Source: Enterobacter oligotrophicus
GTDB lineage: Bacteria; Pseudomonadota; Gammaproteobacteria; Enterobacterales; Enterobacteriaceae
Direction: 5' to 3'
Assembly (NCBI RefSeq): GCF_009176645.1
Contig: NZ_AP019007.1
Span: 2,232,001-2,296,000 of the forward strand
DNA: 64,000 nt
Within the stretch, counting starts at the first letter, position 1, and each line of letters opens with the position of its first letter. The translations under genes were made by a program, and so were the position numbers. The notes under the pieces were generated by a model. That model was given only the letters and a program-made list of their open reading frames with translations, had not been told where the DNA came from and did no database searches. This document shows positions 30,984 through 40,794 of the stretch, piece after piece.

Positions 30984-31011
30984 ATTATATCAGCGTCGTG
31001 AGGGATGCCAA
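30984..31011 (-). promoter_or_regulatory. uvrD sigma-70 promoter
   Basis: TTGGCA (31011-31006) and a consensus TATAAT (30989-30984) are separated by 16 bp, inside the last codons of yigB. The predicted start is near 30977, about 5 bp before the LexA box. Confidence 0.75.
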
Positions 31012-31701
31012 CCGTGAAATTTCCACGTGCGGCAGAAGACGGCTGTCGGGGGTTATCATCAGGTCAGCGTTTTCCGGCTTGATCCAGCAGGCCTGCATGC
31101 CGCAGCGGATCGCCCCGGCCACGTCCGTGGTCAGGTCATCGCCCACGTGCAGGATCTCGCCGAGAGGCAAATCCAGTTTTTCTGCCGCCAGGTGATACAT
31201 GTCGCTGAATGGCTTCGAACGCCCGTGCGGGCCCGCGCGCAGCACGAACTCAAAGTAATCGCCAAGACCAAACAGTTCAGGCTGGGCATTGCCGTTGGTG
31301 ATCGCCACCAGCGGCCACTTATCCGCCAGTTTTGCCAGCATATCGTGCGTCTCCTGCGGCACGTCAATGCGGCTGCGCCATTTGGCGAAGTTCTCCATCG
31401 ACGCTTCCGCACCAATGGCCGCCTCGCGCGCGCTCAGGCCGACGTTAAGCATCGCCTGTTCCACCGCGCGGCGACGCCATTCGGTGACATCGTGATAAAT
31501 CTCCGGCTCGGTCTCCCGCAGGGACTGACGCAGTTGCTGAAAATCTTTGTTCTGCAATGTTTTCAATGCAGGATGATAATTCTGCACAAACGCCAGCGAT
31601 TCTTGTTCAGTACGCAGGATCACCGGGCGGTTGTCATAAAGGGTGTCATCAAGGTCAAACGTCAGGGCTGAGATCTGACCGAGTGGGCGGTAAAAACGCA
31701 T
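30985..31701 (-). CDS. yigB: YigB, HAD-family FMN/ARPP phosphatase
   Basis: Haloacid dehalogenase phosphatase. E. coli YigB dephosphorylates 5-amino-6-(5-phospho-D-ribitylamino)uracil in riboflavin synthesis and FMN. Motif I is [10 protein letters not shown] at 15-24, motif II VAITNGN near 110 and motif [14 protein letters not shown] near 178. Length is 238 residues, as in E. coli. Its ATG overlaps the xerC stop by one base, making it the end of the dapF-yigA-xerC-yigB unit. The uvrD promoter is embedded in its 3' end. Confidence 0.94.
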   Translation of the reverse strand: MRFYRPLGQISALTFDLDDTLYDNRPVILRTEQESLAFVQNYHPALKTLQNKDFQQLRQSLRETEPEIYHDVTEWRRRAVEQAMLNVGLSAREAAIGAEASMENFAKWRSRIDVPQETHDMLAKLADKWPLVAITNGNAQPELFGLGDYFEFVLRAGPHGRSKPFSDMYHLAAEKLDLPLGEILHVGDDLTTDVAGAIRCGMQACWIKPENADLMITPDSRLLPHVEISRLASLTTLI

Positions 31702-32603
31702 TATTTCCCCCGTTTGGCGCGTGGATGCGCCGCGTCATACACCGAGGCAAGGTGTTGAAAGTCTAAGTGGGTGTAAATTTGAGTGGTCGACAGATTCGCA
31801 TGGCCGAGAAGCTCCTGCACACCGCGCAGGTCGCTGCTTGATTCCAGCATGTGCGTCGCAAACGAGTGGCGCAGTTTGTGCGGATGAACGTGGCTGTTCA
31901 GCCCCTGCCTGATGCCCCACTCTGCAAAACGCTTCTGCACGTTACGCGCGGAAATCCGCTTGCCGAGTTTCGACAGGAACAGCGCGTTTTCTTCTGCACC
32001 AAACAGCCCACGCAGGTCAAGCCAGTGCTCAATCCAGGCGACGGCGTTGCGGCCAATCGGCAGGCGGCGCTCTTTGCTGCCCTTACCCATCACCCACACT
32101 TCGCCGGATTCCAGATCGAGGTGTTTTACGTCGAGGTTCACCAGTTCAGACAAACGCAGCCCGGCTCCGTACATCACCTCCAGCATGGCGCGGTCGCGCA
32201 CGGCCAGCGGATCGTTAAGATCGATATCCAGCAGGCGGTTTACGTCGTCGACGTCGATATTTTTAGGCAGATGGCGCGGGGCTTTTGGCGTGGCGATACC
32301 TTTCGCCGGGTTGGCTTTTAAACGCCCCTGGCTCACCAGCCAGTCGAAGAAACTGCGCAGCGCAGAGAGCCTGAGCGCAAGGCTGGCCGGGCTTAAGTTT
32401 TTTTTACGGCTACGCACAACGAACCCGCGTACCGTGGCAGCGTCACAGTGTTGCCAGCTTTTCAGGCCGATCTCGTCGGCAATCTGCATGATGGCATCAA
32501 GCTGACGCTGATAGTTCAGCAACGTAATGGGGCTTAACTGACGTTCAACGCCCAGATAGCGCAGAAAGCGCGTGACGTCAGTGCCGAGTAATTCGTCCGT
32601 CAT
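31701..32603 (-). CDS. xerC: XerC, site-specific tyrosine recombinase
   Basis: With XerD resolves chromosome dimers at dif under FtsK control. The N-terminal SAM-like DNA-binding domain is at 1-110 and the catalytic domain at 110-300. The catalytic set is complete: R150 (GAGLRLSE), K174, H242 and R245 (HKLRHSF), H268 (LLGHAN) and Y277 (QIYTH). It is 300 residues, two more than E. coli. Its ATG overlaps the yigA stop by 4 bp. Confidence 0.97.
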   Translation of the reverse strand: MTDELLGTDVTRFLRYLGVERQLSPITLLNYQRQLDAIMQIADEIGLKSWQHCDAATVRGFVVRSRKKNLSPASLALRLSALRSFFDWLVSQGRLKANPAKGIATPKAPRHLPKNIDVDDVNRLLDIDLNDPLAVRDRAMLEVMYGAGLRLSELVNLDVKHLDLESGEVWVMGKGSKERRLPIGRNAVAWIEHWLDLRGLFGAEENALFLSKLGKRISARNVQKRFAEWGIRQGLNSHVHPHKLRHSFATHMLESSSDLRGVQELLGHANLSTTQIYTHLDFQHLASVYDAAHPRAKRGK

Positions 32604-33307
32604 ACGCGCTCAATCCAGCGCTCCAGCAGCTCAGGCAGCATCAGGGCAAGCTCCTGCAGCAGGTGCGTGCCTTGCCCCTGCTCATAATGATGCGCGTCGC
32701 GACTGGTGAATAACATCACGCCCAGATCGCCGTCGCGCCCCATCAGCGACATCGCCACCGAGCCAATCGCTTTGGCTTCCGGCAACACCACCAGCAGCTC
32801 GGGTCCATTCAACGGCCCCAGATAGTGGTGCTCATGTCCCAGACGCTGGATACGCAGTGGCTCAAATGCCTGACGGCTCAGCGCCAGGTGGGTAAAACTG
32901 GACGGCGCGTTAATGCGCCAGCGGTCAGGGAAGAGACGAATCGTCGCACCTGCCAGACCCAGCTCACGCGCCCAGCGGTGGAAACGGCTGAGAAACTCGT
33001 CAAGGCTGTGCGCCGAAGCCAGACGCGCCTGCAGATGCAACAGCCGATAGAACAGGCTTTCATTATTGTTGGCCTGCTCCATCAGCAGCGTCATGTTCTC
33101 TTCGAGCTGATTGATATGCTTGCGCGAGCGTGCCATGTGCCATTCGACCAGCGACACGGTTTCGCGAACCGGATGCGGCACGCGCATCTGTTCGACGACG
33201 CGTGCATTGCGGATAAAAAACTCAGGATTGTTCAGCAGGTAATCAACAACAGCTCTGTCGTCCAGTTCCGTCACTGTTTCCTGCAGTTCTTCCCCTGGTT
33301 GTTTCAT
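32600..33307 (-). CDS. yigA: YigA, DUF484 protein
   Basis: Conserved protein of unknown function, 235 residues, always found between dapF and xerC in enterobacteria. The N-terminal helical part ([25 protein letters not shown]) leads through a coiled segment ([21 protein letters not shown]) to a GAF-like domain (about 85-230). That domain includes [26 protein letters not shown]484 proteins are considered GAF relatives, so ligand sensing is possible but unproven. It overlaps dapF and xerC by 4 bp each. Confidence 0.88.
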   Translation of the reverse strand: MKQPGEELQETVTELDDRAVVDYLLNNPEFFIRNARVVEQMRVPHPVRETVSLVEWHMARSRKHINQLEENMTLLMEQANNNESLFYRLLHLQARLASAHSLDEFLSRFHRWARELGLAGATIRLFPDRWRINAPSSFTHLALSRQAFEPLRIQRLGHEHHYLGPLNGPELLVVLPEAKAIGSVAMSLMGRDGDLGVMLFTSRDAHHYEQGQGTHLLQELALMLPELLERWIERV

Positions 33308-34128
33308 AGATGGATAAACCCGTCATAAACATGTGCCGCCGGGCCAGTCATATACAGTGGATGACCCGGTCCTTTCCAGGCGATATCAAGACGCCCGCCT
33401 GGTAATTCCACGCGAACCTCTTCTGCCAGTAACCCCTGGGAGATGCCTACCGCCACGGCAGCACAGGCACCGCTTCCGCAGGCCTGCGTTTCGCCCGCGC
33501 CGCGCTCGTAAACCCGCAGGCGGATGTGCTCACGCTTCACCACCTGCATGAAGCCGATATTTGCCCGCTCCGGGAAACGTTCGTGGCCTTCCAGCACCGG
33601 ACCGAGGGCTTCGACCGCAGCAGTATCGACATCATCAACCTGAATCACGCAGTGCGGGTTACCCATCGAGACGACGCCGCACAATACTGTCTGCTCGGCC
33701 GCACGCATAATATAGGTCTTTTCCGCTTTGTTTGCGCGAAACGGCACGGAGGACGGCTCAAAGTTCGGCTCGCCCATATTCACGCGCACCAGTTCGTCAT
33801 CGGTGACGCTGAGCACCATACGGCCATTCGCGGTGCTGACGCGGATATCACGCTTGTTGGTCAGCCCTTTCAGGCGAACAAAGCGGGCAAAACAGCGCGC
33901 GCCGTTACCGCACTGGGAGACTTCACTGCCGTCTGCATTAAAGATGCGGTAGTGGAAATCAAGGTCAGGATCGTAAGGGGGTTCAACCACCAGCAGCTGA
34001 TCAAACCCCACGCCCAGATGCCGGTCCGCCAGGCGACGGATTAGCTCAGGGGAGAAAAAGACATTCTGCGTTACCGCGTCGACGACCATAAAGTCGTTGC
34101 CAAGGCCATGCATTTTAGAGAACTGCAT
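33304..34128 (-). CDS. dapF: DapF, diaminopimelate epimerase
   Basis: Interconverts LL- and meso-diaminopimelate for lysine and peptidoglycan synthesis by a cofactor-free two-base mechanism. The catalytic cysteines are C73 (CGNGARCF) and C217 (ACGSGAC). The ATG at 34128 ([16 protein letters not shown]) gives 274 residues, the E. coli length, and has GGAG seven bases upstream; an ATG 12 bp further out is less likely. It is first of four overlapping genes, 35 bp after lptM. Confidence 0.97.
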   Translation of the reverse strand: MQFSKMHGLGNDFMVVDAVTQNVFFSPELIRRLADRHLGVGFDQLLVVEPPYDPDLDFHYRIFNADGSEVSQCGNGARCFARFVRLKGLTNKRDIRVSTANGRMVLSVTDDELVRVNMGEPNFEPSSVPFRANKAEKTYIMRAAEQTVLCGVVSMGNPHCVIQVDDVDTAAVEALGPVLEGHERFPERANIGFMQVVKREHIRLRVYERGAGETQACGSGACAAVAVGISQGLLAEEVRVELPGGRLDIAWKGPGHPLYMTGPAAHVYDGFIHL

Positions 34129-34163
34129 TATTTGCTCCATTGCGCGGGTACAGAACGTAATTG

Positions 34164-34367
34164 TCAGTAATTCACCTGGGTTGGGCCGCCATTGTCGCCA
34201 CGATCGTTCGTGTCCGGCGTCGAAGACTCAATACCGCTTTGTACAGGTTTCGTTGGTGGCGGTGCGGTTTTATCCGCTGGCGGGAAGTAAAGCGGTCCCT
34301 TCAGTCCACAGCCAGTCAGGCTAAACAGAGTGATGAGAACGGCAAGCGTTCGGAAAACGTTTTTCAT
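34164..34367 (-). CDS. lptM: LptM (YifL), LPS translocon lipoprotein
   Basis: Small outer-membrane lipoprotein, 67 residues. E. coli LptM binds the LptD/LptE translocon and promotes native disulfide formation in LptD. The signal peptide ends in the lipobox LTGC with acylated C20, followed by [10 protein letters not shown], the conserved mature N-terminus that mimics LPS. The rest is a proline-rich and polar tail. It is upstream of dapF on the same strand and divergent from cyaY. Confidence 0.93.
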   Translation of the reverse strand: MKNVFRTLAVLITLFSLTGCGLKGPLYFPPADKTAPPPTKPVQSGIESSTPDTNDRGDNGGPTQVNY

Positions 34368-34501
34368 TAGTTGTTGCCCGTAAGTTCAAATCTGTTTCTA
34401 TCATCGCAGGAGAAGACACAAAAGCAAGAGTTTGCCGCTTTCCTGCAACGGGAATTATTTAGCGTTATACTGCCGCCATCACGAAAAACAGGAACAAAAC
34501 C

Positions 34502-34822
34502 ATGAACGACAGTGAATTCCATCGCCTTGCCGACACCCTGTGGATGACCATTGAAGAACGTCTCGACGACTGGGACGGCGACAGCGATATCGATTGTGAA
34601 ATCAACGGCGGCATCCTGACCCTGAGCTTCGAAAACGGCAGCAAAATTATTATCAACCGTCAGGAGCCGCTTCACCAGGTGTGGCTGGCAGCGAAACAGG
34701 GCGGCTATCACTTCGATCTGAAGGGTGACGAGTGGATTTGCGACCGTAGCGGCGAAACGTTCTGGGATTTGCTGGAGCAGGCGGCCACGGCGCAGGCAGG
34801 TGAGGCAGTTAGTTTCAGGTAG
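34502..34822 (+). CDS. cyaY: CyaY, bacterial frataxin
   Basis: Iron-binding regulator of iron-sulfur cluster assembly that contacts the IscS desulfurase. The 106 residues match E. coli. The acidic first helix ([23 protein letters not shown]) gives the iron-binding surface. The sheet strands [19 protein letters not shown] and the conserved [14 protein letters not shown] follow. A TATACT at 34466-34471 may be its -10 box. It is convergent with cyaA across a REP array. Confidence 0.96.
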   Translation: MNDSEFHRLADTLWMTIEERLDDWDGDSDIDCEINGGILTLSFENGSKIIINRQEPLHQVWLAAKQGGYHFDLKGDEWICDRSGETFWDLLEQAATAQAGEAVSFR

Positions 34823-34829
34823 TCTTGTT

Positions 34830-34999
34830 GCCCGGTGGCGGCGACGCCTTACCGGGCCTACAACGGCTCGAACCGTAGGCCGGGTAAGCATGAGCGCCAC
34901 CCGGCAACAGCGACTCGAACCGTAGGCCGGGTAAGCATGAGCGCCACCCGGCAACAGCGACTCGGGCCGTAGGCCGGGTAAGCGCCAGCGCCACCCGGC
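34830..34999. repeat. REP array with 47-bp tandem period, cyaY-cyaA
   Basis: Four REP palindromes: 34830-34861 (opposite orientation), then 34875-34905, 34922-34952 and 34969-34999. The last three begin GTAGGCCGGGTAAGC, end GCCACCCGGC, and repeat at an exact 47-bp period; the first two 47-bp units are identical or nearly so. They lie between the convergent cyaY and cyaA stops, where they should form stable 3' hairpins. Confidence 0.9.
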
Positions 35000-35006
35000 T
35001 GAAAAA

Positions 35007-37550
35007 TCAGGAGAAATACTGCTGCAACAGCGGTGCAGTATCCTGGCTCGCTGGCACCGCTGGCGCTATCGCCTGAGTACGGAACGGGATCACCTGTGCA
35101 CGCCCGTCGACGTTCACAATCTGGTAGAACTGCGGCAGGTTGAAGTTGATAAAGCTCGAACCGTAGGTAAAGCGGTCGTGTGACGACGAATAGAAGCGGC
35201 TGACGTCACGCACCAGTTCCTCTTTACTGCCTTCACAGTGGTGATACACCTCGGCGCGGTTGGTCTCATCCAGAATGTAGATGTTGAAACCGGCATCATC
35301 GCCCGACTCTTCGAAGAAGAACTGAATAATCCCTTCACTCGCAAAGCCATCCACTACCTGCGGCAGTTTGACGTGGTTAGTTTCCACCTGAACAGACAGA
35401 CCATGCAGCTTGTTGTGTGAAATCGCGCCGTAGAACTCAATGGCGTTTTCCAGCTTCTGTACCGACACATTCAGGCGCTCGAAGAACAGGCCCCAGGTCT
35501 GGCCTGAGACGCGCAGCGCCTTAAAGCGTCCGGTTTCATTCCGGGTACTGGAAAGACGCAGTTCAATGCACTCAGAAACCAGTTGCTGCACGCGGGTACG
35601 AATCAAACCGCGCAGGTGCTGGCTGTAGCAGAACACGTCGACGCTGTCCGGCGGCGCGGCGTCCTGGTGCATCTTGCCGAGAATCGTTTTCAGCGCTTCG
35701 ATCATCGCCTGCTCGCCGTTGAAGTGCAGGGTACGCACTTCGTTCCACGAGTTGCGGTACAGCAGGTCGACGCTGCCCACCAGGCAGTTTTGCTGCTCGC
35801 CAAAGCTGAAGACGTCCAGCTTGCGGAAATCAAAATGAACCACCTGATTGCGGAAGGCCGCCGTCGGGTCGTACTCCAGGTTGACGATGATCGCCAGATG
35901 GCGGATCTCGCACGGGCTGTAGAGCGCTTTTGGCGTCGGCGCAGGCAGACGCAGCGGGAAGTGGTGCGAAACATCCGCCACCATTTCCTGCAGCTTGGCT
36001 AAATCCACCACCTCGTTGCCTTTGATAAACAGGCGAGTGCGCGAGGTCAACAGGCCATTAAACCAGGCCCAGGCCACCAGCTTGTTCAGGTAACGGTTAT
36101 ATTCCAGCGGCTGATGGCTGATGATCGAGTCCATGCTTGGCGCACGGTTGTAGAGATACCATCCGGTGCGATTCGCGCGGCCCGGTGGCACATAGATAAA
36201 GGTCAGGTTGGGTTCTGACAGGTCTGGTGAAATTTGCGGGTTCACCAGGGTAACTTTACCCGGCAGCGCTTCAAATGCGGCGTACAGTTTACGGGTCAGG
36301 ACACCGATATCCTGCGGGCTGGCGGAAACGCTGAGGTTGTTACGGCGGGCAAAGCGGATCAGGTTACGGTAGCTTTGCATCATCGCGTCGAGCAGTTCAT
36401 TGTGCGCTTCACGCACCTGATCGATTTTCCAGTTGGCGCGGTTGTCGAGCATGGACAAGCGTTCGTCGTCCCATCCCCACTCTTTGACTAACTGACTGAC
36501 CACTTCGCGACGCCAGCCAACGCAAGCGCGTTCACGGCTCAACTTCTCACAGACTTTGAGATAAAAACATCGACGCACCAGGTCGAGACGCGTGGTGTCA
36601 TCAATGGCTTTTAGGTATTCGGTGACGCGTTCCAGCATCATGCAGTAGGCATCCAGCCCGTAGGAGACAATCTCCCCGTCGTGCAGACGCTGCTTGATAT
36701 CTTTCGCCAGCAGGCGCGGCGTCGGGTATTCCCAGGAGTAGGCTTCGAGCAGCAGCGTTTTCAGCACCGCTTTATACGGTGAGTCGATACTCTTGTAGAG
36801 CTGCCAGAGGCTCGCGCCAAAATACTCTTCTGCGGACAAGGAGCTAAGCCCGCCGAGATCCAGCCATTCGTTTGGCGTCAGTACGCCCTGCGAATAGAGC
36901 GACATGACGTAATCATCGTAATGCTCTTCTTCATCGCACGGCACCATATTCCACAGAATACGCTTCCCGGCGAGGCGAACAGCGGTACGGTAAAATTCAT
37001 CCAGCAATAAGATGTGCTGAGTCGAGCCACAGTCTTCGCCACCGAGACTGCCGCTTTCGTTATGGCGGAAACGGTTTTCATCAATCAGGAAGAAGCTCAC
37101 TTCCACACCGAGCGAGGCCGCCCAGCTCTCCAGCAGGCTGCATTTACGCTGCAACAGCTGGCGCTCTTCGTTATCGAGCCAGGATTGATGGCAGACCCAG
37201 ATATCCAGGTCAGAGGAACAGCTTTGCCCTACCGATGAGGTACTTCCCATGGTGTAAACGCCGGTGATCGGCAATTCGCCTTTCGGGGATTCCTGTGGCG
37301 GCATGCCACGGTAGAGTTCCAGCTCGTTCAGATAATGCTGTTGGGTTTCATCAGGCGTGAAAAGGCAGATGCCCTGGGGAACGTTACCATCGAGGTAACC
37401 CGGCATCAGCGGGTGGTGATAGTGCAATAAAGTCGGCAGCAGACTGTAAACCTGCTGGAAAGCAGGCCCCATGGCAGCAAGCGCGCGATCCACACGCAGT
37501 TGATTTATGGCATCCAGTCTCTGTTTTAAAGTCTCAATATAGAGGTACAA
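35007..37550 (-). CDS. cyaA: CyaA, class I adenylate cyclase
   Basis: Makes cyclic AMP for CRP; activity is stimulated through phosphorylated EIIA-Glc. The catalytic N-terminal half has [19 protein letters not shown] (near 103), the nucleotidyltransferase-type metal site. The C-terminal half (from about 540) is the regulatory domain. I placed the start at the TTG at 37550 ((M)[14 protein letters not shown]), giving 847 residues against 848 in E. coli, where the inefficient UUG start is established. An ATG 30 bp upstream is not supported. CRP is expected to repress it from the site at 37688. Confidence 0.96.
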   Translation of the reverse strand: MYLYIETLKQRLDAINQLRVDRALAAMGPAFQQVYSLLPTLLHYHHPLMPGYLDGNVPQGICLFTPDETQQHYLNELELYRGMPPQESPKGELPITGVYTMGSTSSVGQSCSSDLDIWVCHQSWLDNEERQLLQRKCSLLESWAASLGVEVSFFLIDENRFRHNESGSLGGEDCGSTQHILLLDEFYRTAVRLAGKRILWNMVPCDEEEHYDDYVMSLYSQGVLTPNEWLDLGGLSSLSAEEYFGASLWQLYKSIDSPYKAVLKTLLLEAYSWEYPTPRLLAKDIKQRLHDGEIVSYGLDAYCMMLERVTEYLKAIDDTTRLDLVRRCFYLKVCEKLSRERACVGWRREVVSQLVKEWGWDDERLSMLDNRANWKIDQVREAHNELLDAMMQSYRNLIRFARRNNLSVSASPQDIGVLTRKLYAAFEALPGKVTLVNPQISPDLSEPNLTFIYVPPGRANRTGWYLYNRAPSMDSIISHQPLEYNRYLNKLVAWAWFNGLLTSRTRLFIKGNEVVDLAKLQEMVADVSHHFPLRLPAPTPKALYSPCEIRHLAIIVNLEYDPTAAFRNQVVHFDFRKLDVFSFGEQQNCLVGSVDLLYRNSWNEVRTLHFNGEQAMIEALKTILGKMHQDAAPPDSVDVFCYSQHLRGLIRTRVQQLVSECIELRLSSTRNETGRFKALRVSGQTWGLFFERLNVSVQKLENAIEFYGAISHNKLHGLSVQVETNHVKLPQVVDGFASEGIIQFFFEESGDDAGFNIYILDETNRAEVYHHCEGSKEELVRDVSRFYSSSHDRFTYGSSFINFNLPQFYQIVNVDGRAQVIPFRTQAIAPAVPASQDTAPLLQQYFS

Positions 37551-37687
37551 GACGTATCGCCTGATGTTTCCGGGTGGCACAAGTTATTCAAAAAACGAAT
37601 AACGGTGGACCCGCAGTATTTCAAAAAGATAACCGTTACCCTTTTTCGCCCTTATCTTTATGGTGGTACAGACGAAAAAATGGTCTA

Positions 37688-37709
37688 AAACGTGATCAAT
37701 TTAACACCT
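37688..37709 (-). promoter_or_regulatory. CRP site of cyaA
   Basis: On the minus strand AGGTGTTAAATTGATCACGT matches the CRP site that represses the main cyaA promoter (P2) in E. coli. It contains GTGTTAAATTGATCAC, with one good half-site (GATCAC) and one degenerate half. Confidence 0.8.
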
Positions 37710-37715
37710 TGCCGA

Positions 37716-37743
37716 TTGACCGTAAAGAAAGATGCGCTACATA
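37716..37743 (+). promoter_or_regulatory. candidate hemC promoter
   Basis: TTGACC (37716-37721) and TACATA (37738-37743) are spaced by 16 bp. They overlap the left arm of the palindrome at 37722-37765. The match is moderate. Confidence 0.4.
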
Positions 37744-37765
37744 CAAGTGTAGCATCGTTCTTTAC
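37722..37765. repeat. 44-bp imperfect inverted repeat upstream of hemC
   Basis: GTAAAGAAAGATGCGCTACA and TGTAGCATCGTTCTTTAC are inverted copies around TACAAG, with one mismatch and a two-base bulge. It is an operator-like or cruciform-like element between the cyaA CRP site and hemC. Its role is unknown to me. Confidence 0.6.
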
Positions 37766-37899
37766 ATGTAAATTCCTGAATACGGCTGTGGCCGACTATC
37801 GCGCCGCCCTTTCCCTCTCTTTCTTCATCAACCGTAAAACTGCCATCCGGGAGTCAACAATGTTAGGATGGTTAGCGATTGATAATGACGGTAACAAGC

Positions 37900-38841
37900 A
37901 TGTTAGACAATGTTTTGAGAATTGCCACACGCCAAAGCCCTCTTGCGCTCTGGCAGGCACATTATGTTAAGCAGCGCCTTGAAGCCTGCCACTCAGGATT
38001 ACGCGTCGAGCTGGTGCCGATGGTCACGCGCGGCGATGTGATCCTTGATACGCCACTGGCGAAAGTTGGCGGAAAGGGCTTGTTTGTCAAAGAGCTGGAA
38101 CTGGCACTGCTTGAAAACCGCGCCGATATCGCCGTGCACTCGATGAAGGATGTGCCCGTTGAGTTCCCGGAAGGGCTGGGGCTGGTAACGATCTGCGAGC
38201 GCGAAGATCCGCGCGACGCGTTTGTCTCCAACCAGTATGACTCGCTCGATGCGTTGCCGGAAGGCAGCGTGGTTGGCACGTCAAGTTTACGCCGCCAGTG
38301 CCAGTTGGCTGAACGCCGTCCGGACCTGGTCATCCGATCGCTGCGCGGTAACGTGGGCACGCGACTCGGCAAGCTGGATAACGGTGATTACGACGCCATT
38401 ATCCTCGCCGTTGCGGGCCTGAAACGTCTGGGGCTGGAGTCACGCATTCGCGTGGCGCTGCCACCGGAGCTGTCTCTCCCGGCCGTGGGCCAGGGAGCCG
38501 TCGGTATTGAATGCCGTCTGGATGATGCCCGTACCCGTGACCTGCTTGCTCCGCTGAATCATGACGAGACCGCCATCCGCGTAAAAGCTGAACGCGCGAT
38601 GAATACCCGCCTCGAAGGGGGCTGTCAGGTGCCGATTGGTAGCTATGCTGAATTGACAGACGGCGAGCTGTGGCTGCGTGCGCTGGTTGGCGCACCGGAC
38701 GGTTCACAGATGGTGCGCGGGGAACGCCGCGGCAAGCCGCAAGATGCCGAACAGCTTGGCGTGTCGCTGGCGGAAGAGCTACTGAATAACGGCGCGCGTG
38801 AAATTCTGGCCGAAGTTTATAACGGAGAACCCCCTGCATGA
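37900..38841 (+). CDS. hemC: HemC, porphobilinogen deaminase
   Basis: Polymerises four porphobilinogen units into hydroxymethylbilane. C242 in [10 protein letters not shown] carries the dipyrromethane cofactor. The ATG at 37900 ([19 protein letters not shown]) gives 313 residues; an ATG 21 bp upstream corresponds to the older longer annotation in E. coli. [16 protein letters not shown] (near 129) is the substrate-binding loop. It is first gene of hemCDXY, and its stop overlaps the hemD start by 4 bp. Confidence 0.97.
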   Translation: MLDNVLRIATRQSPLALWQAHYVKQRLEACHSGLRVELVPMVTRGDVILDTPLAKVGGKGLFVKELELALLENRADIAVHSMKDVPVEFPEGLGLVTICEREDPRDAFVSNQYDSLDALPEGSVVGTSSLRRQCQLAERRPDLVIRSLRGNVGTRLGKLDNGDYDAIILAVAGLKRLGLESRIRVALPPELSLPAVGQGAVGIECRLDDARTRDLLAPLNHDETAIRVKAERAMNTRLEGGCQVPIGSYAELTDGELWLRALVGAPDGSQMVRGERRGKPQDAEQLGVSLAEELLNNGAREILAEVYNGEPPA

Positions 38842-39578
38842 GTATTCTCGTCACCCGCCCTTCTCCCGCAGGAGAGCAATTAGTGAGCCGTCTGCGCGCA
38901 CTGGGGCAGGTGGCCTGGAGTTTTCCGTTGATTGAATTCTCCCCCGGTCGGCAGTTGTCCTCACTCGCCGCCCATATGAATACTCTGCAGGAAGGCGATT
39001 TACTCTTTGCGCTGTCGCAACATGCCGTGGAGTTTGCCCATGCGCAGCTACAGCAACAAGGGCTTAGCTGGCCAACGCCCCCCCGCTATTTTGCTATCGG
39101 GCGCACTACGGCGCTGGCATTGCATACCGCCAGCGGGATCGACGTTCGCTACCCGTTAGATCGGGAAATTAGCGAAGTCTTGCTACAATTACCTGAATTA
39201 CAAACTATTGCCGGAAAGCGTGCGCTGATTTTACGCGGTAACGGCGGGCGCGAACTGCTGGGCGAAACGCTGCGGGAACGTGGCGCTGACGTCACGTTCT
39301 GCGAATGCTATCAGCGTTGTGCAAAACATTATGATGGTGCGGAAGAGGCAATGCGCTGGCACACGCGCGGCATCAACACGCTGGTGGTCACCAGTGGTGA
39401 AATGTTGCAACAGCTTTGGTCGCTTATTCCGCAATGGTATCGTGAAAACTGGTTACTCCGCTGTCGGCTTCTGGTCGTCAGTGAGCGTCTGGCGAACCAC
39501 GCCCAGGAACTGGGCTGGCAAGATATTCGGATCGCTGATAACGCCGACAACGATGCGCTGCTGCGCGCATTACAATAA
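38838..39578 (+). CDS. hemD: HemD, uroporphyrinogen-III synthase
   Basis: Closes and inverts the D ring of hydroxymethylbilane to form uroporphyrinogen III. The 246 residues match E. coli. The two-domain alpha/beta fold starts with [31 protein letters not shown] (near 84) and [13 protein letters not shown] (near 183) lie at the predicted cleft. The family is poorly conserved, so operon position carries much of the assignment. hemX follows after 20 bp. Confidence 0.95.
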   Translation: MSILVTRPSPAGEQLVSRLRALGQVAWSFPLIEFSPGRQLSSLAAHMNTLQEGDLLFALSQHAVEFAHAQLQQQGLSWPTPPRYFAIGRTTALALHTASGIDVRYPLDREISEVLLQLPELQTIAGKRALILRGNGGRELLGETLRERGADVTFCECYQRCAKHYDGAEEAMRWHTRGINTLVVTSGEMLQQLWSLIPQWYRENWLLRCRLLVVSERLANHAQELGWQDIRIADNADNDALLRALQ

Positions 39579-39598
39579 CTCTCAAATGGGAAGCCATA

Positions 39599-40792
39599 AT
39601 GACGGAACACGAAAAATCCTCCGCCGTGGTTGAAGAGACCAGGGAGACTGTGGATACCACACCACAGCCAGAGACGACTGAGAAAACCGCTGAGAAGAAA
39701 AACGGCAGCAATAAAACCAGCCTCACGCTGAGCGTGATTGCCATCGCGATTGCGCTGGCCGCAGGCGTTAGCCTGTATGGGCTGGTGAAGAAGCAGGGCA
39801 CCAATCAGACGGCCACCAGCGACGCGCTGGTAAACCAAATCACCGCGCTGCAAAAAGCGCAGGAAACACAAAAATCCGAGCTGGAAAGCGTAATTAAACA
39901 GCAGGCTGCCGCACTTGCCGACGCGAACAGCAAGCAGGAAGCGTTGACCAAACAGCTTGGCGACGTACAGCAAAAAGTGGCGACCATTTCCGGTACAGAT
40001 GCCAAAACCTGGCTCCTCTCTCAGGCTGATTTTCTGGTGAAACTGGCCGGACGTAAGCTCTGGAGCGATCAGGACGTCACCACCGCCGCCGCGCTGCTGA
40101 AAAGCGCCGATGCAAGCCTGGCAGACATGAACGACCCGAGCCTGATCAATGCTCGCCGCGCGATTACCGAAGATATCGCCAGCCTGTCTGCGGTTTCGCA
40201 GGTGGATTACGACGGTATCATCCTCAAGGTTAACCAGCTCTCGAACCAGATTGATAACCTGCAGCTTGCGGATAATAACGACGACGACTCCCCGATGGAT
40301 TCTGACGGTACTGAGCTTTCCAGCTCGCTCAGCGAGTGGCGCATCAACCTGCAAAAAAGCTGGCAGAACTTTATGGACAGCTTCATCACTATCCGCCGTC
40401 GCGACGAGACCGCTGTGCCGCTGTTAGCGCCAAACCAGGATGTCTATCTGCGCGAAAATATTCGCTCCCGCCTGCTGGTTGCCGCCCAGGCCGTGCCACG
40501 TCATCAGGAAGAGACCTACAAACAGGCGCTGGATAACGTCTCTACGTGGGTACGTGCTTACTACAACACCGATGACGCAACCACCACCGCGTTCCTCGAT
40601 GACATTGATAAGCTGAGCCAACAAAACATCACCATGAACGTGCCGGATAAACTGGCCAGCCAACCTATTCTGGAAAAGCTGATGCAGACGCGTGTGCGTA
40701 ATCTTCTGGCGCAACCCGGCGTACCGGCAGAGCCGAACGCCGATGCCCCTGCCGCCGCGCCAGCGCCCGAAAGCGCGCCACAAGGAGAGTAA
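39599..40792 (+). CDS. hemX: HemX, membrane protein of the heme operon
   Basis: Inner-membrane protein of uncertain function, historically called a uroporphyrinogen III methyltransferase although no such domain is visible. An acidic N-terminal tail (1-38) precedes one membrane helix (41-63) and a coiled coil (about 75-125, rich in Gln, Lys and Ala). A conserved periplasmic domain follows ([19 protein letters not shown] near 135 to about 375). The C-terminal tail is proline/alanine rich. It is 397 residues, about four more than E. coli. hemY starts 2 bp after it. Confidence 0.92.
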   Translation: MTEHEKSSAVVEETRETVDTTPQPETTEKTAEKKNGSNKTSLTLSVIAIAIALAAGVSLYGLVKKQGTNQTATSDALVNQITALQKAQETQKSELESVIKQQAAALADANSKQEALTKQLGDVQQKVATISGTDAKTWLLSQADFLVKLAGRKLWSDQDVTTAAALLKSADASLADMNDPSLINARRAITEDIASLSAVSQVDYDGIILKVNQLSNQIDNLQLADNNDDDSPMDSDGTELSSSLSEWRINLQKSWQNFMDSFITIRRRDETAVPLLAPNQDVYLRENIRSRLLVAAQAVPRHQEETYKQALDNVSTWVRAYYNTDDATTTAFLDDIDKLSQQNITMNVPDKLASQPILEKLMQTRVRNLLAQPGVPAEPNADAPAAAPAPESAPQGE

Positions 40793-40794
40793 TC

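Larger units (their letters stand above)
37551..37899. other. divergent cyaA-hemC control region
   Basis: This 349-bp gap has no gene. It holds a CRP site, a 44-bp imperfect palindrome, a possible hemC promoter, and AT-rich sequence on the cyaA side. The TTG of cyaA is preceded by the weak ribosome-binding site GGCGAT. No other conserved element was recognised. Confidence 0.7.

Noticed and set aside
34367..34954. 195-codon minus-strand frame over cyaY and the REP array
   Set aside because: Its N-terminus is translated REP repeat and the rest is opposite cyaY.
34830..34999. CRISPR-like periodic repeats
   Set aside because: The 47-bp period includes its own spacer, the units are REP palindromes, spacers are not unique, and no cas gene is present.
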